From contig NC_068976.1 of assembly GCF_016808095.1 (NCBI RefSeq), forward strand, positions 23,902,371 to 23,966,370: a stretch of 64,000 nt of DNA, written 5' to 3'. Position 1 is the stretch's first letter, and the number at the start of each line of letters is the position of its first letter. The notes below the pieces were generated by a model. It saw nothing but the letters and a program-made list of their open reading frames with translations, had not been told where the DNA came from and did not search any database. The position numbers were made by a program, and so were the translations under genes. This document shows, piece by piece, positions 27,601 through 41,000 of this stretch. This stretch comes from Vigna angularis. Its lineage: Eukaryota; Streptophyta; Magnoliopsida; Fabales; Fabaceae.

Positions 27601-30600
27601 ATGAAGTTTGATAGGACAGATGCTCTGTCAATTTTGTCACAAATTAAGCGTCAGGATAAACAGATTAAACTTAAGAGTAGGTAAGATACTCATTCTAGTA
27701 TCGCAACCTTGGTTTTTTTTTTTTTTTTCTGTGTTAGATTTTAATTATATGAATCTGAAATTGGTGCAGATGGTTACTCGGCATTCCTCCCACAAGATAT
27801 GAGAGGAAGAAGTTGAAAAAATATTTCAAAAATAGGTTAGTGCGTCATTTGTTCAATGATTTTGGTCCTAGGTTTTCACTCTAATGACATTTTATTTTTC
27901 CTTTTGATCAATAGGTATTTATCTGAGTCTTTGATCAGAGAAGAGGATGTAAGCATTACCATTTCTTTATATTTATTGTAACTATGGTTAGTTGCATTAC
28001 TATTTGAATGATAAATTGACAATCTAGTAATTGTCAGATGTTTTATGAGTCAGTAAAAACTCATCTCGAAGATGCCGATGGAGAACACTGCTTTGAACAA
28101 GAGAACGATATTCCTATGGGGGATATGGATTTGATTCAAACAGTGAACATGAAAAGGTTGATATCACCGTTGCTTGATAATTTGACTACCAAGGGTCTCT
28201 ATCTTCTCGCTATGATAGTTACTGGCAGTTCATTTAAGTCTGAAATAACTCGTTGCAAAATGAAAAGGGTTATCAAGGATTCTCTTTCAAGTGTTCTGGG
28301 CAGCAAAAGCCGCCATAACCATCTGGATACTTGTAAACAAATTTTTTCACTTCTCAACAATCCACAAAATTTTCGAGACAGATGTGAGCCTTTGGGTGCA
28401 TTGAGATCCCTCTCTTATCATGCTGCGGCAGAAAAGGTATTGCACAGGCTTCAAAACTTGCCATCTCAGACCTTGATTGCAATGCGTAGAAAACTTAAAG
28501 GAGTGAAAGCACCAGTACCGCAGTTACAACCCCACAAGCATGGATGGGCAAGAGACCATCTAATCAAGCTAGTGAAGAAGATCAGTATGGAAATGCTTTC
28601 AAAACTTGATAGAGAAAGTGAGTTGCCAGACCCATTAGCAAAAGCTATGGCAGTAGCAGACTTATCACTAAAACTCACAACTGGTTCTCATAACATGTTT
28701 TCAAAAGAATTTTATCAATTCTCCCCTGAGGTGAAGTCCTTGCAAAGGGATATTATTAAGGCTATATGGTCTGTTAAGAAAGTAACGACAGTGCCAGAGC
28801 TAAGAAATTTACAGCTTCTCATAGAACCAAAGGCTACAATATCAAACCGGTGCATTCGGACAACTTTTGTAAATTTTTTAACTGAATTTCTTTTTGAGTG
28901 CAGTGACATGGATAGTATTCCGAAGTCTCTATCACAGACCCTAGATGTTATGAACAGAGGTCCTAATAATGGTGGCTTTCACAGTGTACTATTCGAAAAG
29001 AAGTATATTGAGGAAGAAGTTGACTGCATACTAAACATTAGTGCTTTGACAAAACAAATTGTTTTGGATTTGTTGCCTGATGATAAATTTGATAAAGACT
29101 TTACTGATGCTTACATGGAGCAATTAGAAGAAAGTGATGACAGTGACAGCAATGAGGATGTTTGTAGTCAACTTCAGGAGGACATACGATTCGGAAATGG
29201 ATCATCATTTGATTCAATCGATACATGCAATGAAGCTGAAAGTATTGGAGATTTTGTGCCATTTGAGTTCCTTTCTTGTACCATCAAAATTGAGGAAAAT
29301 GTTTCATCTTCCCCACTTACAGTTAGTGGTAGGTTGAATAGTGGTTCTGAACGACTTCAACCTAATAAATGTTGTAGTGTAAATTTGGAATCTGAATTTC
29401 ACAATACTACACATAACATGTTAACTGACCAATGCCAAGGAGAAAGCACAGAGCATTTTAGTACATTTATGGCTGGCAAAAACAATAATTCTTCATTTGT
29501 TTCACCTGACAGAGAGTTGGATGAAAAGGTTGTAAAGAGAAATCATTTGTTTGAATCTGTTACTAAAATAGCTGCAACGGACACAACTAATTTGTTTTCT
29601 GAGGAGAAAGAACCTGTGCCCACTAAGCACAGTGCATGCAAAAACCAATACCTTGCTATCCAAGATGCTTGTGATAAGACAAGTATGCTTGCATATAGTC
29701 TTGTAGGTCGTATGTTGCATGAGTTTGTCAAAACTGAAGGCCTAGATGTAAACATGAGCAAGAGTTTATACCTCAACCGTAATAATCTCACTGAAGATGT
29801 TGAAGGTATTGAAAGTTTATGCTATCTTACCTATTATAACCAAAATATATATCATATTGTGCCTACCATTTTAAAGATGTTGTTTGATCATATTGCTATT
29901 ATACATTGTATTAAAAGTAAATTTCATTCTCTGACAAGATTTTGTCCTTTGTGAAACTTGAACAAAGTAAATCATGTCAGTATACCTTTATTTATTATTG
30001 AATGAAATGTCATTTGTCTCACCCACAGAAACTGTATCTTTTTCCTAGAAACCATGTCTTTTTTTCTTTTTCGATTTTCTTGCATGTTCTCAGTTCATGG
30101 TACATACTAATGGTAACTGTAATTTTTTGTAAAGCCTAAGATTGTTTCATTCATTGAATGCGTAGTAGTTTAGCCATAACTCTGTCATGTCTGCTTTAGG
30201 TGTGCTGAATTTGGAACTTATTTTTAAAGATAGAGGCCAAATTCTCATATATGCATTTCCACATTGCTAAATTCTTACTTATGTACAACTCCATCAAAGT
30301 CCCCATTTTATCATACAAGCATTTTACCACGAAATGTCCTTTTTCTCACCCAGGGAAACTGTATCTTTTTTCTGGAATCCATTTCTTTTTAGTCTTGCAC
30401 GTGGCAGTTCATGGTACGTACTGATATAACTCTGTCATGTCTGCTTTAGATGTACTGAATTTGCAACTTATTTTTAAAGTTAGAGGCCAAGTTCTCATAT
30501 ATGCATTTCCACATTGCTAAAATCTTACTTATGTACAATTCCATCAAAGTCCCCATTTTATCATACCAGCATTTTACCACGAAATGTCCTTTTTCTCACC

Positions 30601-31707
30601 TACAGAAACTGTATCCTTTTTCTGGAAACCATTTCTTTCTTAGTCTTGCATGTGCTCAGTTCATGGTACGTACTAATGGTAACTGTAATTAATTGTAAAA
30701 CCTAAGATTGTTTCATTTTGTGAATGCATAGTTTAGCCATAATTTTGTCATATGTTTGCTGTAGGAGTGCTACATTTTGAACTTATTTTTAAACTTAGAC
30801 CAAATTCTCATATGCATTTCCGCACTGCAAAATTCTTATCTCCGAAGTTACAGCTCTATCAAAGTCCCCATTTATGTGACCAACATTTTACCACGTAATG
30901 TTTGCAAATAATATGTTGCATATCTTCATGGTGCTGATTCCTTACCAAAATATGTCTGATTTCAAATCCCACTGACTGCTTGGCTGGATACTATTGAATT
31001 TGAGATGATGAAAACTGTTAGATGCTATTTCTGTAAGCCAATGCAATAGAGATGGAACAATGAAAATTGGGGATCATCTTGCTTTGTATTCTTAATGTTT
31101 GCCTTGTGTCTTTTCCTCTTTATATTTTAAGCTGAATATGAAATGGGGTCAGGATATGATGGCAAGTAACAAAAAAAACCCTACTACTACCATGCCTCGT
31201 GCATAGGTTTTTGTGATAAACATCTAGTGCTTTGGCATACATCTATAAATTATGGATATAGACATTTGATAGGTTGAATCCAATACTCTGCTAGTATCAT
31301 TGTGCAGTCTAAATTGATTAGCCTGTTCTATTAAATGCAGATATAGAAGAGCAGTCATCATCTGGGAAACATGCAAGAGATTTTGTTCAAGTAATTGAAG
31401 AGTTGATTCCTTCCTTTCCAAATAGGTATTTGGTACATTCTTCAAATATGATTACATAACTTAATAGTGTTGTATTTAACATGCATGCTTCTTTTCCTAG
31501 ATAATCCGTTTAGTTGAAAACTTCTTGCTTCATTCATTGCATCGTGTGGATTACCACTCAGATTCAAGGCAGATATATTAGATGCTTACATAGGCATATA
31601 AATGCATATTAAAAATCCAAAATTATGTCTCTTTAACTACGAGCAACTCGTGCTTTGGACACTGCAGTAGCATGGAAAGACTGAAGATTTTGATGGGCTT
31701 ACAATAA
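27601..31707 (+). CDS. Uncharacterised plant protein, 690 aa, function not recognised
   Basis: Six exons: 27601-27680, 27770-27835, 27915-27948, 28038-29805, 31341-31425 and 31668-31707. All junctions are GT/AG and phases agree, total 2073 nt with TAA. Without splicing at 29805 the frame would run on into non-coding-looking sequence to 29954; joining to 31341 gives TEDVEDIEEQSSS. The N-terminus is basic (RWLLGIPPTRYERKKLKKYFKNR). Residues about 85-360 look globular and helical (LISPLLDNLTTKGLYLLAMIV, MRRKLKGVKAPVPQLQPHKHGW, DPLAKAMAVADLSLKLT). An acidic Ser/Asp stretch (EESDDSDSNED) lies near residue 420, then a low-complexity region. A short conserved-looking tail reads VIEELIPSFPNSSMERLKILMGLQ, split over the last two exons. 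No signal peptide or membrane helix is evident. The basic N-terminus and acidic linker suggest a nuclear protein (inference). I do not assign a function. Confidence 0.82.
30009..30900. repeat. Tandem duplication of about 250-330 bp units inside intron 4
   Basis: Landmarks recur: GAAACTGTATC at 30028, 30355 and 30605; ATGCATTTCC at 30251 and 30501, with a close variant at 30812. Two copies are about 250 bases apart and nearly identical; the outer parts diverge. The array lies within the 1.5-kb intron before exon 5 of the 690-aa gene. Confidence 0.85.
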
Positions 31708-32800
31708 CGGAACTCAGGGTTTCAGGTTCAAACATTTTCAAATAGGTTTGACCCAGTTGTGAGCTTGCTTGGTGTGAGCTTTGCCCTTCCCTCCAAGGAA
31801 TTTTCTTGTCACAAATGGATTCTCTGCCATAACAAAAAAGAGCTCGCCACAGAGGAATCTTATAATTTTAAGCCTCCATCAATTCTTGCTACAACGGATG
31901 GATAGCCTCGTCATCGAGTTTATTGCATCGCTGTAGTTGTTGAGAAGAATAGAAGCACCTTGGTGTAAGTGTTGTATGCTTTATTTGAGTACATTTTGGT
32001 GGGAAAATTCAACGAGCTGGGACGTGCTGGAATGTTTTAGTGTGCGGCATTTATTAAAGATAACATTAATTGCAATATGTCATTGTGAAACAGCCCTTAT
32101 TGATGGTGGTGTTGATGTGGGAATGCAGGGTGTTCCAAACCGTGGTGCTTCTATTAGGGTAGGGAGGGAAACAAAGAAGAAAGGGAAGAGATACTTTGAG
32201 GATAGGAGGTCTGCATCTAACATGGACCCTTATATGGTCACTTCCATGATTTGCTGAAACAACCATTCTTTTGGAAACCATAAGCAACCTAAAAATGAAT
32301 TCGACAAATTCAGATTCTTCTGCCTGGAATCTGCATCATGGTGACTTAGGAATCAGAAGCCTTGTAATGATGACAGTACTTCTACTCACGGGACTGGTTT
32401 GGCTATAAATTTATGTGCCTTATATATGTATTGTTCAGTTTGAAAATTAGTGGTAGATGAGATGAGGATGTTATTTGCAGTTCCTTTTGCTCGTGGAGAG
32501 TATCTTTTATTCTACTTTCACTGTACAACACACAAAAGGCCTTGAAGGCTATTACCATGTCTTCCTCATTTGGCTTTCCGCATTGTTCATTGTTCTTGTA
32601 GGAACTGTAGCATCATATGGCTTTGCAGCTTCAACATATATGTCAACTGTGAATAACTTGCAACCAATTCAAGTGTCAAAAATTTGAAATACATTAATTT
32701 GATGAAGTATTGCATATTTGTAAATTGTGAGCCTTGTTATGATTTGCAGGATTGTACTAGGCTATTAAATAGTGTTTATTTTGAAGTAATAAAAACATAT
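31708..32800 (+). other. Probable 3' UTR and downstream sequence of the 690-aa gene
   Basis: GC content stays higher than the flanking intergenic DNA up to about 32750, where AATAAAA-like signals occur (32790s). Open frames here (for example 31937-32257 and 32475-32687) show no recognisable domain, so I treat this as transcribed trailer or an old insertion rather than a gene. Confidence 0.4.
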
Positions 32801-35255
32801 TGATTATAAAATAATTTTAAAATTGTAGAAAACAATTCAATTAATATAAAGAAATATATGATAATGATTTCATAATTTAAAAAAATATATGATAATGATT
32901 TCATCGGAGTTGGGTTTCATAATCTAATTCAATATAAAAATACTAAATAATATACTTTTAAGTTCTATTTTAGGATTCACATCAAATTTGATTTGACAAG
33001 TCATAATGTCTTAACAGTAAGTTTAAATTTTAGTAATAAAATTTTTAATATTTTAGCAATTTTTTTAGTTCAAAATTATAATGTTATAAATGATTAATTG
33101 TTTAATATATGAAATCTATTAGTTGTTTTATTTTAATCAAATTTTTTAAACAATTTTTCAATTAGAATGTATTACTAAATAGGTAATCAATAAGTATTTC
33201 ATTAAAAATAAAAATATAACAATATTCTTATTGATTATATTTTTATTTTTAATGACATGGTTATTGATCAGTAGAAATATATTGACTAGTAATGAAAATA
33301 ATTATATCTAACTTTCAAAATGAGTCCATTTTTCTCAAGTCTCTTATTTATAGGATTTGCTTGAATTTCTTTGAATTGGACTCTGTTTGAAATTTGGACT
33401 TAATTTTTATAGTTGAAATTCCTCTATAACTTATTTAGTTGAGATATTTTTTAATTTCCAGTGATTTCTATTTATTCGATTTTTATAATTAAAGTAATTA
33501 TTTATTCAATTTTTTTAATTAAAGTATTGATAATTAATTTTTATTAAAATATTTTTTAATCTTCAATAATTTTTACTTACCTGCATAAATTCATCTTTTA
33601 TAAATTTGATATTATTAAGATTTGAATGTAAAAAAGGATAAATACTCTATTTTAAATGTTAAAAATTATAAAATATATTATAATGACATAAATATTAAAA
33701 CATAATATCAAATAATAATGGTACAAATTTCAAACAATTAAAAAAATAATAAATAATTACGTACAATTAAAATTTTATGATAATTACTTGTGAGTATCTT
33801 AAAATATAATATATTATTGGAACGAAATTGCATCATGTAAGAAATGTGTCATCAAAATTATGACGAAGAGAAAAGTATCTTGAAATCTAAACTAATAAAG
33901 TGTTGAATAAGTCAATTGAATTAAGAAGAAAGACAAAATTTTATAGAAAAATAATGATTAATCAAATGAAATGAAACTAAACACTATAAAATAATAGTTT
34001 TTTAAATTACTTAATAAACTATAAACATTTATAATAATTTAAAATAAAAACATGAATGACACAAATATGTATTTGTCATTCTCATTAATACAAATATTTA
34101 TCATCGAAATAAAAAATGATTTGTCATCCCTCATTATAGTAACTAATAATTTAACACAGTTAGTCGAAAATACAGTAATTAAATAACAATTTAATAACAA
34201 ATTTAATTTAGCTTTTTTAAGTTATTGGTCTAAATAACGATTAAAGTAATGTAAATAACGATAAACTTCAGACATCACTAAATACCCTTTTCTTTGATAA
34301 TGCAATACAATCAAATTTTTTGCATATAGTTAGTAAAGTTTCAAACATTCATGTTAATTATTTATGTAATTGTTTTAATTAACATACTCCTTTTTTAGTA
34401 AATTTTTTAATCAACTCTTAAAATTTCCAATTTTTCTTCTCCTAGAAATTTTATATATTATAATATAGAGGGAAAATTAACAGGATATATGTTACACTTG
34501 TGATGTATTTAAACTATATTTTTTAAAATGATTCTCAATTAGGAATGATATCTTTATAATTATTTCACACGATATAAATATTTTTAAATAAATACCTATT
34601 CATCATATCCGAGACAAAACAATAAATTAATAGTATAAAAAATTTAAAATATAATTACAATCATTTCAAATTATTTTATTAAAGTTAATTATAAGAAATT
34701 AAAAAACATATTTATAAATATAATTTATATACCTAAATATATAGTACTCCCTACATATATTATTATAATTATAACTGAATATAATCAATAAAGAAAAATT
34801 TAATCCAATTAAGTGAGGTTATTAGAATCTTTACATATTCAAAATTCAAACTTGATAATATTGGTTATGTTACTACAATCTCATGCCCATTTATTAACAT
34901 ATTGCTGATACAAAATAAGAACTTATGAGTGGAATCAAACAAAATAGAAGTTCATGACATGGTAGAATTTTAAGAGGTGAAAAGTTATAAAATTTTTAAA
35001 ATAATCACATTTTACTTAACAAAAAGGATATATCATATCAAAAAGATCACTGATTTTTATTACAATGTTTGATCTTTGTATGCATATATAAAGAAATATA
35101 TATTATTATATGCATCAAAACAAAAAAATGCTTAATTATAATGTAGGGAGAAAATGCAAAAGTTTTAAAAGTTATTTATTGAAAATATAACTTAGTTATT
35201 AATTTTTATTTTTTTAAAGAATCTAATTATTTATAAATTATTATATGTTATGTAC

Positions 35256-35259
<4 letters not shown>

Positions 35260-35295
<36 letters not shown>
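35260..35295. repeat. (TA)n microsatellite
   Basis: About 35 bases of alternating TA. Confidence 0.9.
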
Positions 35296-35300
<5 letters not shown>

Positions 35301-35885
35301 CTAAAAAAATTTAGCATATTTTTCTTTTGAGTTTCTTTCGAACTCACCTGTCCTTAACAATAATAGGCTCCCTCCCAAATATTCTTATAACAATGCAACA
35401 GCGAAAATTAATTTTATTTATGTGCTGCCTATTAATTACACATTTAGTATTATAATAGAATAAAAAATCACTTCCCTACAAAAATTAGTCCCACATTGAT
35501 AGGTTTTTATATTTGGTTTTCCCTTTTAGCTATACAAAGAAGCCATAATTAATGTATTTTTATTTAATCATTGCAAAATCTTATTTTATATTAACTTTCA
35601 TTACTTAAATAAATTAAAAATATCCTTTTTTAAGAAATAGTTTGTTGGTATTTAGATGAAAAAGATTTTGCATCTCTTAAATTATTAGAAAAATCTATTT
35701 CATTTAGTTGAAAATACATACTAATATAGAACAAATAACTAGTTTTAGAGTGTTACTGTTTTCTTTCTCATAATATTTTTTGTCAGGATCAAGGATTTTT
35801 TTTATAGTTATTTTGATACATGAAATCTCATGCAATATACTTTTATAAAAATACTCATATACATACATTATATATATATATATAT

Positions 35886-35989
35886 ACATAAATATATATA
35901 TACATAAATATATATATACATAAATATATATATACATAAATATATATATACATAAATATATATATACATAAATATATATATATATATAT
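35886..35989. repeat. 16-bp minisatellite, six copies
   Basis: The unit ACATAAATATATATAT is repeated six times without error from 35886 to 35981 and ends in a pure TA run. Confidence 0.92.
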
Positions 35990-36431
35990 CACTCAGATGT
36001 CCCACAAACACAGTGTAATAGAATATGTGTCTATTTTGAAAGGAATAAAGACCCAATATACAATTTAGTTCCAAATTAAAATGTTCCATGCAAAGAATGT
36101 TCTTAGTTGAAAAAAGATCCAACACCTAAGAAACTGTAAAGTTATCTGACTTCAATTCATGATTAATAACATCCTAAAATCTTAGTTTGAAAACATTCAT
36201 TCATATCATACGTCTATTCCATGTTAACACGTGTCAAGTTTCAGGATTTGCTGTCTCAGTAGGTCACATCTTTGTTAACTCTATGTACTAAGCACCTTTA
36301 GTCCTTTAGGATGTGCCATCAAGTTTTACGTATCTCAAGGCAATTTATACTCATTCCATTCTACCTCTGAAGAATATAATATGTTTATGAAAATTTCATA
36401 TAATTTTATGAAAATTAAACTTACTCCTTCG

Positions 36432-36440
<9 letters not shown>

Positions 36441-36515
<75 letters not shown>
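36441..36515. repeat. (TA)n microsatellite
   Basis: About 75 bases of pure alternating TA, roughly 200 bases downstream of the stop of the bHLH-like gene. Confidence 0.95.
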
Positions 36516-36517
<2 letters not shown>

Positions 36518-36710
36518 TAGACGTGCTGATTCCATATCAACAAACTTGATCAATCATCAACTACTCTTCTTCATTATCTTCATATGTATCTTAGACACGC
36601 TGACATATTTTCTTAAAAATTGGAAGCTAAATCAATTCCATAAGGAACAAATTACCATCTAGCCACCATGAAAGAAAATGAAAAAAAGATGAAAAATGCA
36701 AATTACTGAT

Positions 36711-38090
36711 TTACTCTTCATCGCCACCTTTGCTCCAGTTCTTTATTGCTTGTCCTACAGCTTCTTTGACAGTATGTGCATCAATGGTGTCTCTTTCTTC
36801 TTCATTCTACAAAAGTTACTTTAATATTTTACTATCATTCTTATACAGGAATGTACATATATACATGAAAAAGATACAAGAAAAATTAATGCATAGTAGT
36901 TAATGAAGGTGATAGAGAATTAACTTAGGTTAAGATTTAACACTACGTCCTTTTACTCAATTACCCCAATGAGGAACTTCTTATAAAAGGACAAAGCATG
37001 TGACATCCAAAAGTATTGATAACAGAAGGAATAGAGAGATAAATGATATGCATGTTAAAAGCAAATGAGGAATTTTAACAGTAGTTCTTTGCTATGTATG
37101 TGTATCTCTTACTTCTCCAACAGCTTGAAATCGAAAAGTGTCTGTACACGAAACCCTAGCTTCGAGCACAGTTAGTCTCATCTCTTCAAAGACCTCCAAT
37201 ATGGAAACAAGCAGACCTGAACACCCTTTTGCTGAGTAAACATTTATAAGAAATCCCTTTTCCAAGGTTTCTACTGTAACCTGCAGAAATCAATTCACTA
37301 AATGTCATTCCAATCAATGTTTTTTAAGGCAAGAAGTTTATAAAACATAATATTAAAATTGTCGAATATAAAGGATGCTGTTAACTTTTCTAAGTTAGGG
37401 AAATACCATAGGCAATGGGTCGTGTGCAGTTGAAGTTTCTGCAGAAGCTATCTCTTGATTCAGTCTTTCTACCTTTTGCTTTAACTTTTCAATATACTTC
37501 GATGCATCGATAACGATCGAACTTTCGTTTAGCTGTAATGCATATATATATATATATATATCACCATTATCAGATAATTTACTTACCTCTATATGCTGCA
37601 TATAATTGATAGAAACAACTGTAAATATGACTCAGTGTACTAGTTAAGAAAGTTATCAATCACTATTTTCAATATTATAGATAGTAATTAGTAATAATCT
37701 TAATTATTTTTTCCACCCAAATATGAAAATAAGAACAACTCAGAAAGATAATGGAAGATACAAAAAGAATGAGTATGGATTTCGTCAAAGGAAATTGTAG
37801 CTTTGTAAGATTTGATTAATAAGAGAAAGAATCCTTTAACAAAAATGAAATAAAATTGAGAAGAGGAAGAGAAGAGGGAAGTTTATTAGTGTATAACAAT
37901 ACTACTGTTCTAACTGAACATTCTTTTAGGGAATTAGCTGATTTCCTTGAGAATATTCACAGAGAAATTCAACGAAAAGGAAGAAATCAGAGAAGATAAT
38001 GCAGGGAATTACAGCATGAGAGTTAGTAAGAGATCGAAGATGTTGCAGCTGCTCATGCAGTGCTGCTCTCTTTTGCTCTTTGGAAACCAT
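36711..38090 (-). CDS. Short bHLH-like / ACT-like transcriptional regulator, 155 aa
   Basis: Four exons on the minus strand: 38090-38013, 37532-37407, 37280-37113 and 36806-36711, each an exact number of codons (26, 42, 56, 32 with stop). The start MVSKEQKRAALHEQLQHLRSLTNS gives helix 1; LNESSIVIDASKYIEKLKQKVERL gives the loop and helix 2, a helix-loop-helix dimerisation unit. The basic DNA-contacting segment before helix 1 is very short, so it may act mainly as a dimerisation partner (inference). The C-terminal part (VTVETLEKGFLINVYS, LLVSILEVFEEMRLTVLEARVSC) is an ACT-like fold as in SCREAM/ICE-related and other plant bHLH proteins. It matches, from memory, the Arabidopsis At2g40435/At3g56220 type. 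The intron after exon 1 is 480 bp with a small (TA)n. Appears intact. Confidence 0.88.
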
Positions 38091-41000
38091 TTTTTCGCGG
38101 TCTCTTTCTCTCTCACAGCTTATGATCCTTCTGGTTTTTTCACTCTGGTTCTTTTCTTTTGCTATAACCTCTGCAGAGTTCTGTGGTAATTTAAAAGAAG
38201 GGATGAGCTCTCAAATCCATATGATCTCATGTGTTTTCTCCCCACATGACTGACTCAGTTTATTCATAAAGAAATACTATACATTTTATCTTTTCTTGAA
38301 CTTACGAAAGTACCCTTCTGTTATATTTTGGACTCTTTCCATCCTTCAATTTTGAAACCTCTTCTTTCTCCTTGCCAAGTATTAAGGATGTGGCAGCCAG
38401 AAGATTACAAGTTTCATTAATATAATACACATCTAATAGTTGTTCTAGATCATTTAATTTGTCATCTGTTGTAATAAAACGTTAAAAGAATAGCTAATAT
38501 TTAGTTTTCAAAAAATCATACTTTTCTGTCATCTTCTGAAAGAAATTTCAAAAAGATGACTGTTTCTGAAGAAATACACTTCCCACAATGTGTGTTTAAG
38601 TTTGTGTATTTCCTTATCAAAGATTAACTATAGTGAAATCATTAATGAATTATCAAACCGAAGTGATATCTGAACTCAGAACATCTAAATTATATAGTTT
38701 GGTTTAGAGTATATGCAGTTTGTAATTAAGTTGCATTAATTGAAGCAGAAAAAAAGGAGAAAGTAATGATGATTAGTGTATTTAAAAGTAGAAAAAGGGT
38801 ATGAAGAGAAGAAGGGTATAGAGGGAAAATGGAAAATGTATTTGGAAGAAAATGGGAGAAGGGGAATCATGAACTCGTGATAGTGAAAATAGACCATCGA
38901 AAGAAGTGAAGGAGAAGCAACAAAAGGATGTTTAGTTGTGATTTTGGAATGGCTCCAAACACTCCTCACGGGGGCTTTTTAGCCTCTCCTCCACTCTCCA
39001 TCCTTTCTCACACCTCCAATCAAACTTTTGTCTTCTTTCTCCCTCTCTCTCCACACGTGCCATCATACCCTTCTTATCATATATCACACAAACACCTCAT
39101 TTTCATTTTCATTTTCCATTCCCGCTTCAAACTCAAATTAAAATGTCATCATTTTGTATTTCTATGCTTTTCTTTCGTACGTGTTACCACTAACATGTAT
39201 ACACATATACTTCCTAGCTGTTCTTCAGGTACCATGCAGTTCCAATATACAGATAATTAGCGTCCATTATTAATTATGGCATCACTTTTCATGCATAATT
39301 ATCTCTTGTCTCGTTTCCATATGTATCCAAACCTGTACATAAAACTTGACATGGATGTTCACATGATGATATATGGATTTCTGTATGTAACTCAAACTCT
39401 GGTATTCATATCACGGATACTGAAATTACTGCATCCACTTTTTCCTAGTTGCAATTATTAGCTTGTCCAGCAAAGAAACTCTCACCACATTATAATATTA
39501 TATTATTCATTTCTTTACTTTGAAAAAAATGCATCTCATCCTATGTTCTTTATTCTAACATATCACGTCAACCGTTTAACTAGTCCAGTTAATACCAGTT
39601 TAAGCCTTGTAATTTTAACACGTACTAGTCAAGTTTTATTTCATAAAATTAAAGAGTATGAAGGCTATTTTGAATAACAATGTGATTGGAATGGAATAGT
39701 TTTCGTACATGGTTTAATTTATCAGTGGTGATCTAATTCTCACTTTATTCAGTATGGGAGTTTGATTACAACAAAGAAACTGAAGAAAATTTGGATGGTG
39801 CCTTAATTTGCAGATTAATGATTATATAAAAAATAATTAACACACTAGTTTGCAAAAATGTGAGTTAACTTTTGCATAAGTTCATGACCCTCAGATCTAG
39901 TAATCTAACAAGTGTCAAACGTATTTCTGAACTTTATATAATAATTTTTTTTGTCAGTCACATGCTACTTTGCTCTGATTGTGCTAAGTCAAGCTGTTAT
40001 TTGACAATAATTCAAGTAGACAGAAAGACATTGCTAGAAGAAGAAAATTCAGAATCGATTCTTATGGAATTAGTCTCACATAAGAAAGGTAAGAGACATC
40101 CAAGCAAAAAGAAGAAGAGTCTCGTAATTTTTCTTTACACCAGAAGTTCATAACTGTTTACAGTTTCCCCCATGCTTAATTCCAAGATCAAAGATTTTGT
40201 CCTGATAAAAACAAAACATATCTGCAACAGTAACTCTACAGTATTAGTAGACATGTACATATATATCAAACATTAGAATGGTATGATCATGTAAACACCT
40301 TTAACTGCATAATTCTAATTAGAATCTGATATATAATTAATATATATATATAGCAGCCGAAAGAAAAGGCATGCAGTAGTGACAGGATATAGAGATATAT
40401 AGAGAATATGTGTGTGTATATGGAGGTGTTACTGGTTCCGCATTGCAGTATTGTCACGATTCCAGAAGGACAAATCACGTACCCACCTGTATTCACATGC
40501 GTGCCCATTAATCATCACAACAAAACAATATCCTCCATACACATATCCTGCTCCTACCTTGTCTCTTGCCTTCCATAAAACCATTTCTTCCTCTGAACTC
40601 TCCTACACTCTTTTAGATTCCATTAGTGCTCAGCTATACTCTTCCTCCACCACATCTTCCACCCTTCTATGGACCATACTCCTTCCTCTTCCTATTATTC
40701 ATATTTCTATCTCCTTCTATTTTACTTATCCATTTTAATCTCTTTCTTTAATGCAAATTCATCTGTTAATGTAGAGATCATCACCTTAAATTAATACAAC
40801 TTTTATACTCTATACAATCTAGACTCTTGATATCCTATTCACAAATCAAACATGTTACTGCTATATATATAGCATGTCATTAATAACATTTTCATCTGCT
40901 AACTTTAAGATTTAAAATAAAGATCATCACGAGGGTAGTTTTATATCATGGAAATTCTTATCTAAGTTAATTTTTTGTAATGTCATGAACATCTAATTAG

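Larger units (their letters stand above)
32801..36710. other. AT-rich intergenic region with simple repeats
   Basis: Very AT-rich, with (TA)n at 35260-35295, a 16-bp minisatellite at 35886-35981 and (TA)n at 36441-36515. I see no gene. Confidence 0.65.

Noticed and set aside
31937..32687. Two open frames downstream of the 690-aa gene
   Set aside because: No domain, unusual composition, and they lie in what looks like the transcript trailer. A small membrane protein at 32475-32687 (IWLSALFIVLVGTVASYGF) is possible but unsupported.
36381..36662. Open frame with a long Tyr-Ile repeat
   Set aside because: Translation of the (TA)n microsatellite; no start context or domain.
39872..40153. 93-aa open frame
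   Set aside because: Biased composition, AT-rich surroundings, no motif and no plausible promoter.
40287..40740. CT-rich stretch with TATA-like sequence, considered as a gene start or microRNA locus
   Set aside because: No following coding exon, and I did not recognise any conserved plant microRNA sequence or a stable stem here.
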